Below are positions 1 through 6,333 of a DNA stretch of 8,226 nt, in pieces. A program made the position numbers and the translations under genes. Within the stretch, counting starts at the first letter, position 1, and the number at the start of each line of letters is the position of its first letter. The stretch spans positions 1 through 8,226 of the forward strand of contig CACZPC010000147.1 of assembly GCA_902782985.1 (NCBI GenBank), given 5' to 3'. The DNA is from Oscillospiraceae bacterium (GTDB lineage: Bacteria; Bacillota; Clostridia; Saccharofermentanales; Saccharofermentanaceae). The notes under the pieces are model-generated. The model made no database searches. It was not told the DNA's origin and saw nothing but the letters and a program-made list of their open reading frames with translations.

Positions 1-201
1 AACTACGGTCAGGAAGTAAGCCGCGATAATATCCAGCCGGGAGATGTCGTCTGTTATGATTACGGCGGAGGATATTGCGGACACGTGGCTATCTACGTCG
101 GCGGAGGTCAGGTTATCCACGCATCCAATTCCCGTGAAGACGTAAGATACGGAAACCTTGATATGATGCCTATATTGACTATCAGAAGGATCGTCGGATA
201 A
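1..201 (+). CDS. NlpC/P60-domain cell-wall hydrolase, C-terminal end (5' partial)
   Basis: The first 66 codons of the window read in frame 1 to a TAA stop and form the C-terminal half of an NlpC/P60 (papain-like) domain. Visible signatures are the 'PGDVV' strand, then 'GHVAIYVGGGQVIHAS', in which the first His (fragment residue 28) is the usual catalytic His and the second (residue 40) the third polar catalytic residue. The nucleophilic Cys, any signal peptide and any wall-binding repeats lie upstream of the window. Proteins of this family are usually secreted and cleave peptide stems in peptidoglycan, typically the gamma-D-Glu to diamino acid bond; that specificity is inferred from the family. 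The domain ends right at the C-terminus, so the catalytic domain is the last module. A strong terminator follows, so the gene is transcriptionally separate from the next one. Confidence 0.9.
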   Translation, partial: NYGQEVSRDNIQPGDVVCYDYGGGYCGHVAIYVGGGQVIHASNSREDVRYGNLDMMPILTIRRIVG

Positions 202-224
202 GGCGGGATAAACAATAAAACTAC

Positions 225-260
225 AAAGGACTGTCTTTATTTTTCAAAGACAGTCCTTTT
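225..260 (+). terminator. Intrinsic terminator of the NlpC/P60 gene
   Basis: A perfect 14-bp inverted repeat (AAAGGACTGTCTTT at 225-238 and AAAGACAGTCCTTT at 246-259) encloses a 7-base loop (ATTTTTC). It sits 23 bases after the stop codon. The T-rich 3' arm continues into T-G-C-T-T-T-C. This is a textbook rho-independent terminator and marks the border between the wall-hydrolase gene and the downstream folate cluster. Because the arms end in A and T runs, it may also work weakly on the opposite strand. Confidence 0.9.
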
Positions 261-275
261 GCTTTCGTATATAAT
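247..275 (+). promoter_or_regulatory. Candidate sigma-A promoter of the fchA-folD cluster
   Basis: A consensus -10 hexamer TATAAT lies at 270-275, 35 bases before the fchA-like start codon. At the ideal 17-base spacing the -35 position (247-252) reads AAGACA, matching four of six consensus bases. That hexamer falls inside the 3' arm of the preceding terminator, so terminator and promoter are physically overlapped. The -10 element is convincing; the -35 element is weak. No obvious operator was seen in the remaining short leader (276-310). Confidence 0.55.
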
Positions 276-310
276 GGATGGGTATTTAATTATGCGAGGT
301 AGATGACAAT

Positions 311-925
311 ATGAGAGAAAAAAGCATTGATCTGTTTCTTGAAGAATTAAGTTCCGGTGCACCTGTACCCGGAGGCGGAGGAGCAAGCGCACTTATGGGT
401 TCCGTTTCTTCCGCGCTTTGCTCAATGGTAGCTAATCTTACTACAGGTAAGAAGAAGTATGCGGAATATCAGGGCGATATCGACAGGATCCTTCAGGATA
501 CGGCAGTGCTTACCGGTAAGATCGCAGATCTTATGCAGAAGGATGCCGATGCTTTCGAGCCTTTAGCCGGAGCTTATTCCATTCCGAAGGAAGAGCCGGG
601 AAGAGATGAGAAGCTGGAGTCTGCTCTGAAGGTTGCAAGTGGTGCACCTTATGAGATCGTAGAGACGATGAATGAAGTCTCTCTTATTATCGAGGAGTTA
701 TCCGTGAAGGGATCTCGCCTTGCGATCAGTGACGTCGGAGTTGCTGCCGCTGCATGTAAGGCTGCCGTATGCGGAGCTTCCATGAACGTGTATATCAACA
801 CCAAGCTGATGAAAGACAGAGAATATGCATCTGAGCTCAATAAGAAGACAGATGATCTTGTAAAGACTATATCGGACAGATGCGACAAGGCATATGAGCT
901 TGTACTCGGAGGACTTAAGGTATGA
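311..925 (+). CDS. fchA: FchA-like cyclodeaminase/cyclohydrolase family protein (probable methenyl-THF cyclohydrolase)
   Basis: A 204-residue protein of the cyclodeaminase (FTCD C-terminal) family. Stand-alone members in clostridia (FchA) hydrolyse 5,10-methenyl-THF to 10-formyl-THF in the cytoplasm; other members deaminate formimino-THF. The N-terminus carries the family signature: 'PVPGGGGASALMGSVSSAL' (about residues 19-37), followed by 'SMVANLTTGKKKY' (38-50), the Gly-rich and Lys-rich folate-site region. The rest is mostly helical, as expected, and the length fits the roughly 200-residue single-domain form. The start is supported by GAGGT at 296-300, ten bases upstream. The stop overlaps the folD start (ATGA, 922-925), which implies translational coupling and one pathway. 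No formiminotransferase domain and no histidine-degradation gene is visible, so cyclohydrolase is favoured over cyclodeaminase. The family is certain; the exact reaction is inferred from context. Confidence 0.85.
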   Translation: MREKSIDLFLEELSSGAPVPGGGGASALMGSVSSALCSMVANLTTGKKKYAEYQGDIDRILQDTAVLTGKIADLMQKDADAFEPLAGAYSIPKEEPGRDEKLESALKVASGAPYEIVETMNEVSLIIEELSVKGSRLAISDVGVAAAACKAAVCGASMNVYINTKLMKDREYASELNKKTDDLVKTISDRCDKAYELVLGGLKV

Positions 926-1770
926 CGGAATTACTCGGTAAGCCCGCAGCAGATGCGGTAAACGAACGTTTGAAGACACAGATATCAGATCTGGAGAGTA
1001 AGGGCATAGTTCCTACTCTCGCAGTAGTAAGAGTAGGTGCCAGAGAAGATGACCTTGCTTATGAGAGAGGCATTAAGAAGAAGTTTTCCGATATGGGATG
1101 TCAGGTCACGGTAGTAGAACTTCCCGAGGACGTAACGCAGGAAGACCTCGATGAGACGGTAGCGGCACTCGACAGCGATGCTGAGATACACGGTATACTG
1201 CTTTTCCGCCCGCTCCCGAAGCATCTTACTGACAAGAATATCGTTAATTCCATAAGCAGTGGTAAAGATGTCGACTGTATGGGAAATGCCAATATGGCCA
1301 AGCTTTTCGCAGGCGACAAGGATGGTTTTGCTCCCTGTACGGCACAGGCGGTAATGGAGATCATCGATCACTATGGTATTGATATCAAGGGCAAGAAGGT
1401 AACTGTCATCGGCAGAAGCCTCGTCATCGGAAAGCCGGTAGCTCTTATGCTCATTGCCGGGAATGCCACGGTTACTGTCTGCCACACTAAGACAGCCGAT
1501 CTGAAGGCAGAGTGTAAGGCTGCGGATATAATCGTTGCAGCAGCAGGTAAAGCTAAGATGATCACGGCTGACTATGTAAGAGAGGGTCAGATCGTGATCG
1601 ATGTCGGAATGAATGTGGATGAGAACGGTAAGCTCTGCGGTGACGTTGATTTTGCAGGTGTGTCGGAGATCGTAGATGCCATCACGCCGGTACCCAGAGG
1701 AGTCGGTTCCGTAACTACTTCGGTACTTCTTGCCAATACGGTAACAAATGCATCGAGAGCATTATTCTGA
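922..1770 (+). CDS. folD: FolD-type methylene-THF dehydrogenase, probably lacking cyclohydrolase activity
   Basis: A 282-residue FolD of usual length. FolD normally oxidises 5,10-methylene-THF with NADP and then hydrolyses methenyl-THF. The N-terminal catalytic domain has 'PTLAVVRVG' (31-39), Tyr47, 'GILLFRPLP' (91-99) and 'KDVD' (115-118, Asp118 matching human MTHFD1 Asp125). The Rossmann domain has 'VIGRSLVIGKP' (about 162-172) and 'ATVTVCHTKT'; the folate-site loop is 'TPVPRGVGSVT' near the C-terminus. Oddly, a gap-free alignment from the 'VG' before Tyr47 to Gly59 puts Ile51 where the essential catalytic Lys stands (human Lys56, E. coli Lys54), and Phe95 where the canonical 'VQLPLP' Gln stands (human Gln100). 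Both residues serve mainly the cyclohydrolase step, so this is likely a monofunctional dehydrogenase served by the neighbouring FchA. GGAGG at 908-912, nine bases upstream, supports the start. Confidence 0.93.
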   Translation: MTELLGKPAADAVNERLKTQISDLESKGIVPTLAVVRVGAREDDLAYERGIKKKFSDMGCQVTVVELPEDVTQEDLDETVAALDSDAEIHGILLFRPLPKHLTDKNIVNSISSGKDVDCMGNANMAKLFAGDKDGFAPCTAQAVMEIIDHYGIDIKGKKVTVIGRSLVIGKPVALMLIAGNATVTVCHTKTADLKAECKAADIIVAAAGKAKMITADYVREGQIVIDVGMNVDENGKLCGDVDFAGVSEIVDAITPVPRGVGSVTTSVLLANTVTNASRALF

Positions 1771-2920
1771 AGATAAAGGCATAAGTTCCTGCATCAAGGC
1801 TCAGATATGCGGCGGATGTTCGTATATCGGGATGTCTTATGATGAACAGCTCCTGAAAAAACAGGAGCGTTTCGCCGAGCTGCTTAAAGGGATCGATTGT
1901 GAGATCGCCCCCATGATCGGCGCTGAAGATCCCTACCACTATCGTAATAAGGTACATGCGGCCTTCGGAAGGGTCAAGGGCAAGGTCATTTCAGGTACAT
2001 ACGCCGAAGGAACTCATAAGATAGTTCAAAATGACAGTTGCATCATCGAAGACAGGACAGCGGCATCGATAATAGCTGACATCAGGATGCTCGTTACGGA
2101 TTTCAAGCTTCCGGTCTACGATGAAAAGACCGGTAACGGGCTTATAAGAAGAGTCCTGATCCGCATGGCGGTCGCAACAGGTGAAGTCCTCGTTGTTCTT
2201 GTAAACGGTAATTCATTCTTTCCCGGGAAGAAGAATTTCATAGCGAGGCTGAGGGTGCTTCATCCTGAGATAACTACGGTGGTCGTTAATATCAATAACA
2301 GGAAGGACTCCATGATCCTCGGAGGCAGGAGTGAGACCGTTTTCGGTCCCGGGTTCATAACAGATGAACTCTGCGGGTTGAAGTTCAGGATATCTGCGGA
2401 ATCCTTCTATCAGATCAATCATGCGCAGACCGAAAGGCTTTACTCTACGGCGATGTCCCTGGCGGAGCTTAAGCCTGACGATAAAGTGCTTGATGCATAT
2501 TGCGGGATCGGTACGATAGGCATGGCTGCATCTAAGATCGCCGGAAGCGTGATCGGAGTTGAGCTCAACGGTACGGCCGTCCGGGATGCCATAACCAATA
2601 AGAAGATCAACGGCCGAAAAAATATCAGATTTATCTGCAGCGATGCTACTCATTTTATTAATGAAGCGGTAGCAGCTGACAATAAGTACGATGTTGTCTT
2701 TATGGATCCGCCCCGAAGCGGTTCCACCAGGGAGTTTATATCGGCAGTGGATCGTCTGAAGGTGCCGAGAGTAGTATACATTTCCTGTAATCCGGAGACA
2801 CTTGCAAGGGATCTTAAGGTCTTTACGCAGCTGGGATATAAGGTAAAGACGGCGATACCGGTGGATATGTTCCCCTGGACTGATTCCATCGAGGCAGTGA
2901 CACTTCTGCAAAAGACTTAA
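1748..2920 (+). CDS. rlmD: RlmD/RumA-family 23S rRNA (uracil-5-)-methyltransferase
   Basis: A 390-residue SAM-dependent RNA m5U methyltransferase of the TrmA/RumA family, without the N-terminal TRAM domain that many members have. An iron-sulfur site is indicated by Cys15, Cys21, Cys24 (C-x5-C-x2-C) and Cys98. 'YHYRNKVH' (63-70) is a family motif. The C-terminal Rossmann methyltransferase domain shows the SAM motif 'LDAYCGIGTIGMA', then 'VFMDPPRSG', the nucleophilic Cys347 in 'YISCNPETLARD', and Glu382 in 'SIEAVTLL' as likely general base. The target is probably a uridine in 23S rRNA (U1939 or U747 type, or both as in Gram-positive RlmCD); the position cannot be read from sequence. The ATG at 1748 is the first possible start, since TAA lies in frame just upstream (1742-1744), and the next Met would lose the Cys cluster. 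It overlaps folD by 23 bases and has no good ribosome binding site, so translation is probably coupled to folD. Confidence 0.88.
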   Translation: MHREHYSEDKGISSCIKAQICGGCSYIGMSYDEQLLKKQERFAELLKGIDCEIAPMIGAEDPYHYRNKVHAAFGRVKGKVISGTYAEGTHKIVQNDSCIIEDRTAASIIADIRMLVTDFKLPVYDEKTGNGLIRRVLIRMAVATGEVLVVLVNGNSFFPGKKNFIARLRVLHPEITTVVVNINNRKDSMILGGRSETVFGPGFITDELCGLKFRISAESFYQINHAQTERLYSTAMSLAELKPDDKVLDAYCGIGTIGMAASKIAGSVIGVELNGTAVRDAITNKKINGRKNIRFICSDATHFINEAVAADNKYDVVFMDPPRSGSTREFISAVDRLKVPRVVYISCNPETLARDLKVFTQLGYKVKTAIPVDMFPWTDSIEAVTLLQKT

Positions 2921-2935
2921 GGCAGGGCTTTATGA

Positions 2936-2969
2936 CGACTTGCGCGTGTAAGTCGATAATATGTAAAAT
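2936..2969 (+). promoter_or_regulatory. Hairpin and weak promoter-like sequence in the rlmD-thrH gap
   Basis: This 71-base gap is the only real break inside the cluster. It holds an inverted repeat CGACTTGC (2936-2943) / GTAAGTCG (2948-2955) with one G-T wobble and a GCGT loop. No T-run follows, so it is a poor terminator. Directly after it are two -10-like hexamers, GATAAT (2955-2960) and TAAAAT (2964-2969); the latter has only a partial -35 (TTGCGC, 2940-2945) at 18 bases. It may be an internal promoter, an attenuating or processing hairpin, or nothing. Confidence 0.3.
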
Positions 2970-2991
2970 AAGATTTGGAGGTATTTAGATT

Positions 2992-3594
2992 ATGGATATT
3001 GTTTGTCTTGATATGGAAGGAGTTCTCGTTCCCGAGATCTGGATCGCATTTGCCGAGGAGTCGGGTATCCCCGAACTTAAGAAGACTACAAGAGACGAGC
3101 CTGATTATGACAAGCTCATGAAGTGGAGGCTCGGAATCCTTAAGGAGCACGGTCTCGGACTTAAAGAGATCCAGGATACTATCGCCAAGATCGATCCTCT
3201 TCCCGGCGCTAAGAAGTTCCTTGATGAACTCAGAAGTGTTGCTCAGGTAATAATCATAAGTGATACTTTCACTCAGTTTGCTCAGCCGCTTATGGCTAAG
3301 CTCGGATATCCCACACTTTTCTGTAATACGCTTGAAGTAGCACCTGACGGTGAGATCACCGGCTTTAAGATGAGATGCGAACAGTCCAAGCTCACTACAG
3401 TCAAGGCACTGCATTCCATGGGTTTTGAGACTATAGCGGCAGGAGACAGCTTTAATGACCTTGCCATGATCAAGGCCAGCAAGGCAGGATTTCTCTTTAA
3501 GAGTACGGATAAGATCAAGGCTGATAATCCCGACATTCCCGCATTCGAAGATTTTGACGAATTCCTGGCGGCTATCAAGGAGCAGCTCAGCTGA
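2992..3594 (+). CDS. thrH: ThrH, phosphoserine phosphatase / phosphoserine:homoserine phosphotransferase (HAD family)
   Basis: A 200-residue HAD-superfamily enzyme. From memory of the Pseudomonas ThrH sequence it matches closely at the N-terminus: 'CLDMEGVLVPEIWIAFAEES' (5-24), 'PDYDKLM' (37-43), and 'SDTFTQFAQPLM' (90-101). HAD motif I is Asp7-Met-Glu9, with Glu in place of the usual second Asp, a recognised ThrH feature; motif II is Ser90-Asp91-Thr92; motif III/IV is 'GDSFND' (151-156). ThrH releases phosphate from phosphoserine to give serine and can instead pass it to homoserine, touching both serine and threonine synthesis. Length is normal. GGAGG at 2977-2981, ten bases before the ATG, supports the start. 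In this cluster its serine product could feed the folate one-carbon enzymes encoded upstream; that link is an inference. Confidence 0.93.
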   Translation: MDIVCLDMEGVLVPEIWIAFAEESGIPELKKTTRDEPDYDKLMKWRLGILKEHGLGLKEIQDTIAKIDPLPGAKKFLDELRSVAQVIIISDTFTQFAQPLMAKLGYPTLFCNTLEVAPDGEITGFKMRCEQSKLTTVKALHSMGFETIAAGDSFNDLAMIKASKAGFLFKSTDKIKADNPDIPAFEDFDEFLAAIKEQLS

Positions 3595-3597
3595 TAT

Positions 3598-4785
3598 ATG
3601 AGCAAAAGAGGCAGTTACGTAGAATACGCGGCTCACACGGACTTTAAGGCACAATGCGTCCTGTCCGGAAGCGGGTCGGTATTTTCTCTGGTAGTAGAGC
3701 TCGAAAGGCTTCATACCAGAAGAGTGCTCTTTATCTGCTCGAAGAATGTAAAGAAATACAAGGTATTTGAAGAGCTTAACGAAATGCTTATCCAAAAGGG
3801 TCTTAGGATCTTTTCTTTCGAGAAGGAGCCCGGACTTTTGAAGCAGGTTGATATCGACAAGGCTCTCGGTATGTTCCGCGAATATAATTGCGATACCGTT
3901 GTCACGGTAGGAGGTACTTCTGATATCGATTGCGGCAAGTTGGTCATTGCAATGGCCAATACACCTTCGGCAAAAAAGCTTACGGACATCGTCGGTGACG
4001 GTCAGGTAAGAAACGGTAAGTATAATCTCTGCTGCATAGCAATGGATGCAGGTGCTTCGTGTGCCACTCCTTTCGCCGAGTTCGTATCTGAAAACGGCGG
4101 CAAATGGCTTATGGTCAGGAGCAGCATGATCATCCCCGAGGTGGTCGTTATCGATACGGAGCTGTCGATGCGCACCGAACATGAGGCGGCAGTGGACAGT
4201 GCCCTTACGGCTTTTTGTGAAGCAATTGAATCCTATATATCTCCGCTCGCTTATGATGAAGCAATGTACAGAGCAGATGCGGCGGTTGCATGCGGAATAA
4301 TCTATGACAGCTTGAATAATATGAAGAAGAATCCCGAGGATTCATACTTAAGGTATAAGACTGCCGTCGGCGGTTATTATGCCGGCCTGTCGGTCAGGAA
4401 GACGGGAATAGGTTATACGCACATTGCAGTCCATAAACTGATCGAAAGATACGGTGACGTACACGGAGCCGCATATCTGAAGCTCTTAAGGTATCTTGTA
4501 GAGGCACAGAAGGATCTTTGTAACAAAGCTCTTGCGGATCTGGCACGATATCTCAGTATATGCACGCAGAATGCCGATGACGAACGTGCAGCTTCCAATC
4601 TTATAGACAGACTTGATTATATCTGTTCAAGGTATGAGGAATATATAAGACTTCCGGATTTTGAAGATAAGGAAGCTGTGGCGATCGCCGATGATGTCCG
4701 CCGCGAAGCATCAATTTATGATCTTCATAAACTGGAAAGCAGGGCATTTGCCGATATGCTGCTGACGGCATGTTCTCATGAGTGA
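3598..4785 (+). CDS. Divergent iron-type (group III) alcohol dehydrogenase family protein with incomplete metal site
   Basis: A 395-residue protein with the layout of iron-containing alcohol dehydrogenases: an N-terminal nucleotide-binding part with 'VGGTSDIDCGK' (104-114, matching the 'GGGSxxDxAK' NAD loop), a degenerate version of the 'TTAGTGSE' loop at 'AMDAGASCATPFAEF' (about 148-162), and a helical metal-binding half. Of the four usual ligands (Asp, His, His, His), the last two are kept: His275 ('GYTHIAVH') and His289 ('VHGAA'). In the 'DALxHAIEAY' segment the protein has 'TAFCEAIESY' (204-213), so Asp becomes Thr204 and the first His becomes Glu208. The nearest pattern I recall is the phosphonoacetaldehyde-reductase-like branch ('DALCQAIESYW'), but the assignment is not firm. 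Substrate unknown. It starts 3 bases after thrH, with AAGGAG at 3577-3582, rather distant (15 bases), and overlaps cca by 8 bases. Confidence 0.75.
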   Translation: MSKRGSYVEYAAHTDFKAQCVLSGSGSVFSLVVELERLHTRRVLFICSKNVKKYKVFEELNEMLIQKGLRIFSFEKEPGLLKQVDIDKALGMFREYNCDTVVTVGGTSDIDCGKLVIAMANTPSAKKLTDIVGDGQVRNGKYNLCCIAMDAGASCATPFAEFVSENGGKWLMVRSSMIIPEVVVIDTELSMRTEHEAAVDSALTAFCEAIESYISPLAYDEAMYRADAAVACGIIYDSLNNMKKNPEDSYLRYKTAVGGYYAGLSVRKTGIGYTHIAVHKLIERYGDVHGAAYLKLLRYLVEAQKDLCNKALADLARYLSICTQNADDERAASNLIDRLDYICSRYEEYIRLPDFEDKEAVAIADDVRREASIYDLHKLESRAFADMLLTACSHE

Positions 4786-6169
4786 CAGGATATATACGAT
4801 CCCGGATTACTGTAAGAGGATATTGGATCTTCTCGAAAGTAACGGCTACACGGCATATATAGCCGGCGGTGCCGTAAGAGATCTGATATCCGGCAGAGAG
4901 CCGCATGATTATGATATAGCTTCTTCGGCACGCCCCGAGGAAGTGATGGCACTTGCCAAGGCAAATGATATTCGCATGATAATCGAGACCGGCGTCAAGC
5001 ACGGTACCGTGACACTGATGTCGGAGGGGAATCCCATTGAGATAACCACATTCAGAAATGACGGGACATATTCAGATTCGCGCCATCCTGATATAGTACT
5101 ATTCTCGGATAATATAGAAGAAGATGTAAGAAGGCGTGACTTCACCATGAATGCGCTCTACCTCGGAAGTGACGGCAGGGTGAATGATCTTGTCGGCGGC
5201 GTCAACGATATAAGAGCCGGGATCGTTCGTGCAGTCGGAGATCCTGACAGACGTTTTACTGAAGATGCCTTAAGGATAATGAGAGGTTTGAGATTTGCAT
5301 CTCAGCATGATCTTAAGATAGAAGAAGATACGGCCGCCGCCATGATAAGGTGCGGTCATCTTTTGAAGAATATTTCGGCCGAAAGGATCTTCAGGGAATT
5401 CACCGACATGATATGCGGCAGGGCGGCATCCCGCATCATACGGGAGAATACGGATGTCCTGTCAGTTATACTTCCTGAGCTGAAGGAGATAGAAGGATAT
5501 GATCAGAGATCGGCATATCATGATCTTGATGTGCTGGAGCACACTCTTGCCGTGATCGATAATCTGCCTTTTGATGATGAGACCGGCAGGAGAGATGCCG
5601 CCTTGTCATATGCTGCGCTTCTCCATGATATCGGGAAGCCGGCTTCCGTTCGGATGGTCGGAAATATGAAAAGGCATGAGGAACTGGGTAATGAGATCGC
5701 ATTAAGGTTTGCGGAAGAACTCAAATTCCCCAATGAACTTAAGAAGACGGTATCTGAACTCGTACTGCTTCACGATAAGTTTGTCGAGCCCACAAGGGAG
5801 AATGTGTACAGATTTATGACAGAACATGATCCGGAATTTATAGATATCCTGGCTGTTCTTCAAAAAGCGGACATCATGGCTCATTCGTCATTCGGCCGTG
5901 ATCGGATAAATCAGCTTGAATCGATAAAGGTTATCCGAGACGAGTTGATGGAGGCAGGAGTTCCCCTTAAGATCAAAGAACTTGCAATATCAGGAGACGA
6001 TCTGATCAAGATCGGGTTTCCGAAAGGCCCTGTGATAGGCCGGGTATTAAATGACATATTTGAAGAAGTAGTTAAGGGTAATCTTGACAACAAATGTGAA
6101 GATATCTTCACATTTATCTCGCTGAAATACCCGGGAACGCCCGGTGGGCATGTGGGTAAAAGTCAATAA
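4778..6169 (+). CDS. cca: CCA tRNA nucleotidyltransferase with HD domain
   Basis: A 463-residue class II tRNA nucleotidyltransferase, which adds or repairs the 3'-terminal CCA of tRNAs in the cytoplasm using CTP and ATP. Visible motifs in order: 'GGAVRD' (30-35), the metal-binding Asp44-Tyr-Asp46, 'RRRDFTMNAL' (118-127), 'EDALRIMRGLRFA' (162-174, the nucleotide-selecting 'EDxxR'), and 'SAERIFREF' (200-208). A C-terminal HD domain follows, with His283-Asp284 in 'LLHDIGKP' and an upstream His in 'LEHTLAVIDN'; such domains often have phosphatase or phosphodiesterase activity on 2'-phosphate or 2',3'-cyclic ends. The start overlaps the preceding stop by 8 bases and has no clear Shine-Dalgarno sequence, so coupling is likely. 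The sequence does not tell a full CCA-adding enzyme from a partial (A- or CC-adding) one with certainty. It is probably the last gene of the cluster, though no clear terminator follows. Confidence 0.92.
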   Translation: MSDRIYTIPDYCKRILDLLESNGYTAYIAGGAVRDLISGREPHDYDIASSARPEEVMALAKANDIRMIIETGVKHGTVTLMSEGNPIEITTFRNDGTYSDSRHPDIVLFSDNIEEDVRRRDFTMNALYLGSDGRVNDLVGGVNDIRAGIVRAVGDPDRRFTEDALRIMRGLRFASQHDLKIEEDTAAAMIRCGHLLKNISAERIFREFTDMICGRAASRIIRENTDVLSVILPELKEIEGYDQRSAYHDLDVLEHTLAVIDNLPFDDETGRRDAALSYAALLHDIGKPASVRMVGNMKRHEELGNEIALRFAEELKFPNELKKTVSELVLLHDKFVEPTRENVYRFMTEHDPEFIDILAVLQKADIMAHSSFGRDRINQLESIKVIRDELMEAGVPLKIKELAISGDDLIKIGFPKGPVIGRVLNDIFEEVVKGNLDNKCEDIFTFISLKYPGTPGGHVGKSQ

Positions 6170-6214
6170 TCACTGAGGTTTCGACGTTTGCCTCGCCTTG
6201 TTAATACACTGTTT

Positions 6215-6262
6215 ACATTTGCTTCACAAAATGTGGCGCAAATGTGGCAGATGTGAACACAA
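6215..6262 (+). promoter_or_regulatory. Nested inverted and direct repeats upstream of the pilin-like gene (putative operator)
   Basis: ACATTTGC (6215-6222) and GCAAATGT (6238-6245) form a perfect 8-bp inverted repeat. Inside it CACA (6225-6228) and TGTG (6232-6235) pair around AAA. ATGTG occurs three times in direct orientation, at 6231, 6242 and 6251, with start-to-start distances of 11 and 9 bases, close to one helical turn; the first two copies share the 9-mer AAATGTGGC. TTCACA (6223-6228) is also inverted as TGTGAA (6252-6257). The block lies just upstream of the candidate promoter for the pilin-like gene. This looks like a multi-site protein-binding region; the regulator cannot be named. 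Confidence 0.4.
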
Positions 6263-6276
6263 TTGCGAAAATGACA

Positions 6277-6285
6277 TGGTATTAT
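6277..6285 (+). promoter_or_regulatory. Candidate extended -10 promoter for the pilin-like gene
   Basis: TGG followed by TATTAT (TG at 6277-6278, hexamer 6280-6285) fits an extended -10 element, with five of six bases of TATAAT. No good -35 is present at 16-18 bases, so it would depend on the TG extension or on an activator bound to the ATGTG repeats immediately upstream. The implied transcript start near 6292 gives a leader of about 40 bases before the ATG at 6334. Confidence 0.35.
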
Positions 6286-6318
6286 CTTCTCAAGAGAATG
6301 AAACAAGGGTATTCCCTG

Positions 6319-6325
6319 AAAGGAG
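6319..6325 (+). promoter_or_regulatory. Strong ribosome binding site that sets the pilin-like start at 6334
   Basis: AAAGGAG lies eight bases before ATG 6334, an optimal spacing. The same reading frame is open upstream to a GTG at 6244, but that start has no Shine-Dalgarno sequence, lies inside the repeat block, and would place about 30 charged and aromatic residues ahead of a normal short prepilin leader. A small inverted repeat AGGG-TATT-CCCT (6306-6317) lies just upstream of the site. Confidence 0.85.
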
Positions 6326-6333
6326 ATGAAATC

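Noticed and set aside
2213..2911. Minus-strand open frame (232 codons) inside the rRNA methyltransferase gene
   Set aside because: The plus strand has all catalytic motifs of a known family here; the antisense translation is low in recognisable structure.
2917..4182. Long open frame on the minus strand (421 codons) across thrH and the dehydrogenase-like gene
   Set aside because: It lies opposite two recognised genes, its translation has no recognisable family motif, and it looks like a shadow created by codon bias of the plus-strand genes.
6131..6144. CCGGG-AACG-CCCGG hairpin near the end of cca as a terminator
   Set aside because: It lies within the coding sequence, has only 5 bp, and is not followed by a T-run.
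6231..6266. Sigma-54 promoter suggested by TGGC and TTGC blocks
   Set aside because: The distance between the GG (6246-6247) and GC (6265-6266) elements is far from the fixed spacing this sigma factor needs.
6244..6333. Upstream GTG start extending the pilin-like protein by 30 residues
   Set aside because: No ribosome binding site, lies within the repeat block, and spoils the short basic leader expected before the Gly|Phe prepilin cleavage site; ATG 6334 has an ideal AAAGGAG.
6170..6333. Possible cyclic-di-GMP (GEMM) riboswitch before the pilin-like gene
   Set aside because: Considered because such riboswitches control pili, but the conserved GEMM core sequences and paired helices are not present.
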